From Psychroflexus salis (lineage in GTDB: Bacteria; Bacteroidota; Bacteroidia; Flavobacteriales; Flavobacteriaceae): DNA of 64,000 nt. A program made the translations under genes and the position numbers. Each line of letters begins with the position of its first letter. The stretch's first letter is position 1. The stretch covers positions 161,383-225,382 of the forward strand of contig NZ_BMGL01000004.1 in NCBI RefSeq assembly GCF_014640175.1, in the 5' to 3' direction. A model generated the notes under the pieces. That model was not told the origin of the DNA and ran no database searches. It saw only the letters and a list, made by a program, of their open reading frames with translations. Shown piece after piece: positions 58,951 to 64,000 of this stretch.

Positions 58951-60851
58951 TGTTTTTTTATTTTATATGTATTGCTTTGGCTAAGTTCTATCTTACCAAT
59001 TTGCAATAATTTTTGAATGCTTTCAATAATTTCTTCTTTGCTGTAAAGGTCTAAATTTATTAATGACCTTGCTGATAGTTCTTCCTTTTTTAAAGATTGA
59101 AGAACAAATTCAGCAACATTTGCAATGCGATTGTCTTTTTTTGAAGTTTTTGCTTCAATACATACTGAACATTTACCACATTTAATTAATTCCTTTTCAC
59201 CAAAATATTGCATTAATTGCATGCTTTTACAAATAGTATTCTTTTGAATATAATTTACAACTGCTTTTGCTTTTTCTAGTTTTTGTTGTTTATACCGTTT
59301 AATGTACTTAGCATGCCTAAATATGGTTCGTTCGTTTTCTTTGGGGACACTAAAAGTAATGCTCAAATCTTTAGTTTGTAAATCGAGTCTAATAAATTCT
59401 TTATTTTCTAAATTTTTAAGAATGGAGATTACTTCTTCTTTTTTAAAGGAAGCAGTTTCGCTAAGTAAATTTATGTCTATTTGGGTTAAATTATCAAAAA
59501 TACCGCCATACGTACGTAGTAAAATTTGTGAAATTTTACTTTCATTAGAATCGTTTTGTAATTGTTCAAAAATATTTCTTTGATGACTTATAAATTGTAC
59601 TTTAGTGTTTTGCTGAAAATAAGAGTTGAGTTGTAAAATGCTAAGTCGTTCTAATATTTGAAGCGTTTGATAAACTTTATGATGGTGAAATTGATATTTT
59701 TTACAGAATTGAAACAAATTAATTCCGTAAGTTTCGTTTTCACCTTCACCGTATGCAATTTTGAAAAACTGCGTTAACTTCAAATAAATACTTATAACTT
59801 CATCTAGTGTTGGTATAACATCTATAAATTGATTTTTAAGTCGAATAAAATCACTTTTATTGTATAGAGTTACAGCTGTCGATTCACTTCCGTCTCTTCC
59901 ACATCGGCCAACTTCCTGAAAGTAACTTTCTAAGCTTTCAGGTAAATGAAAGTGAACCACAAGTCTTACATTAGCTTTGTCAATACCCATTCCAAAAGCA
60001 TTGGTTGCTACCACAACATTTGCTTTTTCTGTAATCCAATTTTGAAGAGCTAATTTCCTTTCTTCATGTGGCATTCCACCATGATAAGCAATAGCGGTAA
60101 CTCCATTTTTATTTAAAAAAAAACTTATTTCCTTTGTAACTAATCTACTCCTAACATATACAATTGTACTTTGATTACATTTCTTTAATAATTGTAGTAA
60201 TTTGTAACGCTTATCTTCTTCAAATAAAATTTGTAATGCAATATTTTCACGTTTAAAGCTCTCTTTTTTAATTACTGGTTTGTTAAGCTCTAATTGTTTT
60301 ATTATGTCTGCCTGAACTTCTTTGGTTGCAGTAGCAGTTAGGGCAACAATATTGGTTTCAGGTTTTAATTCTTTTAAAATAGTTAGTTCTCTGTAAGATG
60401 GTCTAAAATCGTGCCCCCATTGAGATATACAATGTGCTTCATCTATAGCGAAAAGCGAAACATTCATTTGCTTAATACGTTCTTGTACTATTTCTTGTTG
60501 AAGCCGTTCAGGTGAAATGTATAAAAATTTAGTTTTACCATAAATGCAATTATCAAGTTCATGGTCAACATCTCTAAAAGACATTCCGCCTTTTAAAAAA
60601 GTAGCAGGAATACCTTTGTTTTTTAAGTTATTAACCTGATCTTGCATTAAAGCAACTAGAGGAGAAATTACAATACAGATACCTTCCTTACAAAGTGAAG
60701 GTATTTGAAAACAAATAGATTTGCCTCCGCCAGTCGGTAAAAAAGCACAAACATCTTTACCTTTTAAAATGTGGGTAATTATTTCACTTTGTGAATTTCT
60801 AAAGGAAGAAAAACCCCAATACTTTTTTAAAACAGATAAAGCATTATGCAT
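58947..60851 (-). CDS. recQ: ATP-dependent DNA helicase RecQ
   Basis: The 634-aa superfamily 2 helicase has Walker A TGGGKS (residues 40-45), [19 protein letters not shown] (DEAH and RecQ-specific aromatic-rich loop), [23 protein letters not shown] and [10 protein letters not shown] (motif VI). A zinc-binding region follows with KCGKCSVC, and a winged helix. There is no recognisable HRDC domain, making it one of the shorter RecQ forms. It unwinds recombination intermediates. Follows the AAA ATPase gene with a 1-bp gap and overlaps fmt by 4 bp. Confidence 0.95.
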   Translation of the reverse strand: MHNALSVLKKYWGFSSFRNSQSEIITHILKGKDVCAFLPTGGGKSICFQIPSLCKEGICIVISPLVALMQDQVNNLKNKGIPATFLKGGMSFRDVDHELDNCIYGKTKFLYISPERLQQEIVQERIKQMNVSLFAIDEAHCISQWGHDFRPSYRELTILKELKPETNIVALTATATKEVQADIIKQLELNKPVIKKESFKRENIALQILFEEDKRYKLLQLLKKCNQSTIVYVRSRLVTKEISFFLNKNGVTAIAYHGGMPHEERKLALQNWITEKANVVVATNAFGMGIDKANVRLVVHFHLPESLESYFQEVGRCGRDGSESTAVTLYNKSDFIRLKNQFIDVIPTLDEVISIYLKLTQFFKIAYGEGENETYGINLFQFCKKYQFHHHKVYQTLQILERLSILQLNSYFQQNTKVQFISHQRNIFEQLQNDSNESKISQILLRTYGGIFDNLTQIDINLLSETASFKKEEVISILKNLENKEFIRLDLQTKDLSITFSVPKENERTIFRHAKYIKRYKQQKLEKAKAVVNYIQKNTICKSMQLMQYFGEKELIKCGKCSVCIEAKTSKKDNRIANVAEFVLQSLKKEELSARSLINLDLYSKEEIIESIQKLLQIGKIELSQSNTYKIKKQ

Positions 60852-60852
60852 T

Positions 60853-61392
60853 TTATGAATGTTGAATTATAAAATCTGCTCGCTCTTTAATACTGGCTTT
60901 AGGAACTTCAATTAAGTTATAACCTAAGTTTTTATACGTGCTTTTAAGACACAAATCAATTTGGTTTAATTCTTTAAAACCTTCATAACGCTCATTATCA
61001 TTCATGAAAATCTCTTTCCAAATAGGAAAATGAAAAACTTTGTCGTAGATGTATTTTTGGTTGGCAATTTTATAATTGTTAGGATAGTTTTGTTTCGCAA
61101 AATCTAAATAAGCACTTATATCTGGTATGCCACGATCTATAAAAACTACTTTGTTCTGTAATAAACCAGCTTGGTTAAATTGTTCAATTCTACCATCTAG
61201 CAGCGCGTTACTAAAAGCCAATGGGTCTGTTAAAAAAAGCTGATCAATACCTTTCTGTTGAGCAGCTAAAGTAATTTCTCTAGCTATTTCAGGAAAACAT
61301 TTAAAACCTAGTTTTTCAATATAATCTAAAGTTGAGCTTTTGCCTGTGCCTGGCCCACCAATCAATAAGTGCTTTTTGGTTTTTTGTTTCAT
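60853..61392 (-). CDS. AAA_28-type ATPase / nucleotide kinase-like protein
   Basis: The 179-aa P-loop protein shows Walker [35 protein letters not shown], and Walker-B-like [19 protein letters not shown], the signature of the AAA_28 (NTPase/kinase-like) family. Function unknown; DNA-linked roles are possible given the neighbour recQ. First gene of the AAA-recQ-fmt unit, divergent from DUF493. Confidence 0.85.
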   Translation of the reverse strand: MKQKTKKHLLIGGPGTGKSSTLDYIEKLGFKCFPEIAREITLAAQQKGIDQLFLTDPLAFSNALLDGRIEQFNQAGLLQNKVVFIDRGIPDISAYLDFAKQNYPNNYKIANQKYIYDKVFHFPIWKEIFMNDNERYEGFKELNQIDLCLKSTYKNLGYNLIEVPKASIKERADFIIQHS

Positions 61393-61435
61393 GAAGTATT
61401 AAAATTCTAAGTAAATTTAAGTAAAAATCATTAAG

Positions 61436-61443
61436 TATATTTG
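61436..61443 (+). promoter_or_regulatory. Promoter -7 element of DUF493-DUF4290-murA
   Basis: TATATTTG matches TAnnTTTG and ends 17 bp before the DUF493 ATG. Confidence 0.55.
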
Positions 61444-61460
61444 TAAAAAAAAAACAAGAT

Positions 61461-61751
61461 ATGCTCTCTAAAAATGATGCCGATTTCTATACTAATTTAG
61501 AAAAAAAATTAGCAAAAACATCTAGTTGGCCATCATCTTATTTATACAAGTTTATTGTTCCAACTTCAGAAGCAAAGATAAAGAAGCTAGTTGAATTATT
61601 CGACAATCTAGGTGCTGTAATAAAAACAAAACAGTCGTCTAAAGGAAAATTTACGAGCGTCTCAATTCAATTAACAATGCGCACTCCAAAAAGTGTAATT
61701 GAAAAATACAAAGAAGTTGGAGACAAAATAGACGGGGTTATTTCTCTATAA
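61461..61751 (+). CDS. DUF493 (YbeD-like) family protein
   Basis: The 96-aa protein shows WPSSYLYKFIVPTSEAKIKKLVELF, SSKGKFTSVSIQLTMRTPKSVIEKYKEV, a ferredoxin-like alpha/beta fold (DUF493/YbeD). Structure of family members suggests allosteric or ligand-binding regulators; no function is proven. First gene of a probable operon with DUF4290 (31-bp gap) and murA. Confidence 0.9.
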   Translation: MLSKNDADFYTNLEKKLAKTSSWPSSYLYKFIVPTSEAKIKKLVELFDNLGAVIKTKQSSKGKFTSVSIQLTMRTPKSVIEKYKEVGDKIDGVISL

Positions 61752-61782
61752 ATGCTTAATTTGCAAACTTAAAATAAATATT

Positions 61783-62412
61783 TTGATAGAAGATTTAGAA
61801 TACAATTCGGCAAGAACTCAACTACGGATACCTGAATATGGCAGAAATGTTCAAAAAATGGTAGAACATGCCCTAACAGTAGATGATAAGTCCAAAAGAA
61901 ACACAATTGCAAAAGAGATTATAAATGTAATGGGGAATATGTCTCCACATTTACGCGATGTGCCAGATTTTCAGCATAAACTTTGGGACCAGCTTTTTAT
62001 TATAAGTGACTTTCAATTAGATGTAGACGCACCATTTCCAATTCCTACAAAAGAGGAGCTATTTAAGAGCCCTGATGCTTTAGACTATCCACAAAATCAT
62101 CCCAAGTATCGTTTTTATGGAAATAACATTCAGCTTATGATAAATGAAGCTATTAAAATGGAAGATGGTGATTTAAAAGAAGCATTAGTTTTGAATATAG
62201 CTAACCATATGAAAAAATGCTACTTAAATTGGAACAAAGATTCAGTAAAAGACGATGTTATATTTCAACATCTTGTAGAATTAAGCGGTGGTAAAATAAA
62301 ATTGAAAACGGAAGAAGAAGAGCTTAAACAAGCTTCAGATTTAGTTAAGAAAAAGCCTAGGACAAATACTAAAAAACCAGTTAAAAATAATCGCAAAAAA
62401 AGAAATCGATAA
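61783..62412 (+). CDS. DUF4290 family protein
   Basis: The 209-aa protein shows LEYNSARTQLRIPEYGRNVQKMVEHAL, NVMGNMSPHLRDVPDFQHKLWDQLF and YPQNHPKYRFYGNNIQLMINEAI, the core of the Bacteroidota-specific DUF4290. The last 20 residues are very basic (KKPRTNTKKPVKNNRKKR), which may bind nucleic acid. The start is TTG at 61783 (TTG ATA GAA GAT). Its stop overlaps the murA ATG by 1 bp (TAATG), so the two are translationally coupled. Function unknown. Confidence 0.92.
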   Translation: MIEDLEYNSARTQLRIPEYGRNVQKMVEHALTVDDKSKRNTIAKEIINVMGNMSPHLRDVPDFQHKLWDQLFIISDFQLDVDAPFPIPTKEELFKSPDALDYPQNHPKYRFYGNNIQLMINEAIKMEDGDLKEALVLNIANHMKKCYLNWNKDSVKDDVIFQHLVELSGGKIKLKTEEEELKQASDLVKKKPRTNTKKPVKNNRKKRNR

Positions 62413-63725
62413 TGGGAATATTTCAAATAGAAGGTGGACACCAACTAAAAGGTGAAATAAAGCCACAAGGTGCTAAAAATGAAGCATTACAAATATTATG
62501 TGCCGTTTTGTTAACTCCTGAAAAAGTGGTTATTAATAATATTCCTAATATTAGAGATGTTAATAAGCTAATTGATATATTGAGTAATTTAGGCGTTAAA
62601 ATTCAAAAACTTGGCAATGGGAAGTATTCTTTTAAAAGTGATGAATTAAACTTAGACTACTTAGAAAGCGAACAGTTTAAAAATGAAGGTAGTGGTCTGC
62701 GAGGTTCTATTATGATAGTAGGTCCACTCTTAGGAAGATACGGTAAAGGTTATATTCCAAGACCAGGTGGAGATAAAATAGGAAGAAGAAGGTTAGATAC
62801 TCATTTTGAAGGATTTATTAAATTAGGAGCAGAATTTCGTTACAATAAAGAAGAGCGATTTTATGGAGTTGAAGCTATTAACGGCTTGAAAGGAACATAT
62901 ATGTTGCTTGAAGAAGCATCGGTTACAGGAACAGCTAACATTTTAATGGCGGCCGTTTTCGCAAAAGGCACTACAACCATTTATAATGCAGCTTGCGAAC
63001 CCTACTTGCAACAATTATGTAAAATGCTAATCTCTATGGGAGCAAAAATTGATGGTGTTGGATCTAATTTGCTTCGTGTTCATGGTGTAGAATCTTTAAA
63101 GGGTTGCGAGCATACTGTTTTGCCAGATATGATCGAAATTGGTTCTTGGATTGGACTTGCTGCAATGACTAAAAGCGAACTGACTATTAAAAATGTAAGC
63201 TGGGATAATTTAGGTTTAATTCCAGTTACTTTTAATAAATTAGGGATTAAAATCGAAAAAAAAGAGGACGACATATACATTCCTAGTCATAAAAGTGGAT
63301 ACGAAGTTGCAAGTTTTATAGACGGTTCTATCATGAATATTAGTGATGCACCTTGGCCAGGATTTACTCCCGATCTTTTGAGTATTATGTTAGTTGTAGC
63401 TACCCAAGCCAAAGGTAGTGTGCTAATTCATCAAAAAATGTTTGAAAGTAGACTGTTTTTTGTTGATAAACTAATAGACATGGGTGCCAAGATAATTTTA
63501 TGCGATCCACACCGTGCAACAGTTATTGGTCACAATTTCGAATCTCAGTTAAAAGCAACTACAATGACAAGCCCAGATATTAGAGCTGGAATTTCTTTGC
63601 TAATCGCTGCATTATCTGCAAAAGGGACATCTACAATACATAATATTGAGCAGATTGATCGAGGATACGAAGAAATTGATGTGAGATTGAGAAAAATTGG
63701 AGCCAAAATAACACGATTAGATTAA
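62412..63725 (+). CDS. murA: UDP-N-acetylglucosamine 1-carboxyvinyltransferase with Asp in place of the fosfomycin-target Cys
   Basis: First committed step of peptidoglycan synthesis: transfers enolpyruvate from PEP to UDP-GlcNAc. The 437-aa EPSP-synthase-fold protein shows GGHQLKGEIKPQGAKNEALQIL, SGLRGSIMIVGPLLGRYGKG, the active-site loop PRPGGDKIGRRRLDTHFEG, LPDMIEIGSWIGLAA and FTPDLLSIMLVVATQAKG. In E. coli the loop reads GGCxIGARPVDLH with Cys115, the fosfomycin target; here the aligned residue 121 is Asp (codon GAT at 62772-62774). This predicts an active but fosfomycin-insensitive enzyme. Last gene of the DUF493-DUF4290-murA unit. Confidence 0.95.
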   Translation: MGIFQIEGGHQLKGEIKPQGAKNEALQILCAVLLTPEKVVINNIPNIRDVNKLIDILSNLGVKIQKLGNGKYSFKSDELNLDYLESEQFKNEGSGLRGSIMIVGPLLGRYGKGYIPRPGGDKIGRRRLDTHFEGFIKLGAEFRYNKEERFYGVEAINGLKGTYMLLEEASVTGTANILMAAVFAKGTTTIYNAACEPYLQQLCKMLISMGAKIDGVGSNLLRVHGVESLKGCEHTVLPDMIEIGSWIGLAAMTKSELTIKNVSWDNLGLIPVTFNKLGIKIEKKEDDIYIPSHKSGYEVASFIDGSIMNISDAPWPGFTPDLLSIMLVVATQAKGSVLIHQKMFESRLFFVDKLIDMGAKIILCDPHRATVIGHNFESQLKATTMTSPDIRAGISLLIAALSAKGTSTIHNIEQIDRGYEEIDVRLRKIGAKITRLD

Positions 63726-64000
63726 GTGCTAAGTTTCAAATAATATTTTATTTGTGTGCACTCTTATGTTTACAAGATTTTAATCATGTTTTTCAGTAAA
63801 ACAATAGACCATAATAAAGTTGTATTTGTTTAAATTTTGATGTATTATTTGCTTTTTACGACTTAAAATGTATTTAAACAGTTCTTTAAATCATTTTTAA
63901 TTTTCGTTATATTTTTTTGTTTATTATTTAAAAAAAGGTTGTATTTTTGCGCCCCGCAAGTTCAGATTTATTTTATTGATTTTGGGATATAATTTCGGCA
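63726..64000. other. Intergenic region at the right edge with an outgoing strong promoter
   Basis: 275 bp after murA with no gene supported. It is AT-rich and contains the promoter at 63917-63949 reading out of the window. No clear murA terminator was found. Confidence 0.5.
63917..63949 (+). promoter_or_regulatory. Promoter of a gene beyond the right edge
   Basis: TTG (63917-63919), 22-bp spacer and TATTTTTG (63942-63949), then GCGCCCCGC, an abrupt GC-rich start after AT-rich sequence. This form is typical of strongly expressed genes (tRNA, rRNA or ribosomal protein). The target is outside the window. Confidence 0.65.

Overview
The window is a chromosomal segment from a low-GC member of the Bacteroidota, most likely the family Flavobacteriaceae. 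Four things in the sequence support this. The -7 promoter element TAnnTTTG recurs upstream of genes. Shine-Dalgarno sequences are essentially absent. Two genes encode C-terminal type IX secretion sorting domains. The gene neighbourhoods (ftsX-DUF3098-truB, rplM-rpsI-rpsB-tsf-pyrH-frr, LUD-cdsA-psd-ACBP, DUF493/AAA/recQ/fmt/HU) are typical of flavobacteria. I see no prophage, insertion sequence, CRISPR array or restriction/defence island; most of the window is core genome.

Layout. 1-3.1 kb: the 3' part of a PIG-L-type protein gene, a 33-codon membrane micro-ORF and a sodium:solute symporter. 3.2-6.8 kb: leuS and a membrane zinc metallopeptidase. 6.9-9.9 kb: an FAD oxidoreductase / membrane ferredoxin pair. 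10-11.8 kb: ftsX-DUF3098-truB. 12.1-16.5 kb: translation and cell-growth cluster rplM-rpsI, rpsB, tsf, pyrH-frr, with candidate leader structures and terminators. 16.9-20.7 kb: a metal-homeostasis locus (ZIP importer, DtxR/MntR-type regulator, divergent TonB receptor) with a perfect DtxR-like palindrome over the receptor promoter. 20.8-24.6 kb: thiolase and a PaaZ fusion. 24.8-26.1 kb: a CLC-F type fluoride exporter behind a fluoride riboswitch. 26.2-27.5 kb: an unrecognised lipoprotein / outer-membrane protein pair. 27.7-30.9 kb: thyA, split transketolase, thioredoxin. 31-34.9 kb: glycosyltransferase, DUF547, murB, aminotransferase. 35-39 kb: aspartyl protease-PDZ protein and valS. 39-43.9 kb: phospholipid synthesis (ACBP, psd, cdsA), LUD protein, ftsH, rsfS. 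44-48.3 kb: birA, SRPBCC, pyrE, NUDIX, M14 peptidase. 48.3-51.5 kb: T9SS cargo and a second TonB receptor. 51.5-55.4 kb: aroB, proline dehydrogenase, DinB protein and a decayed T9SS cargo gene. 55.4-63.7 kb: tRNA-Met, START-like protein, class IV aminotransferase, YqgE, HU, fmt, recQ, AAA ATPase, DUF493, DUF4290 and murA.

Most notable items: (i) the regulator-ZIP-TonB receptor locus with its operator, which looks like a self-contained metal uptake module; (ii) the fluoride riboswitch directly in front of a CLC-F antiporter gene; (iii) a MurA with Asp in place of the fosfomycin-target Cys; (iv) PaaZ fused to a DinB/DUF1569-like domain; (v) absence of uppP from the ftsX-DUF3098-truB cluster; (vi) the 33-aa membrane micro-ORF; (vii) two different intergenic palindromic elements; (viii) a head-to-head pyrE/NUDIX pair whose start codons are 2 bp apart. 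All homology statements come from reading the translated sequence, without database searches.
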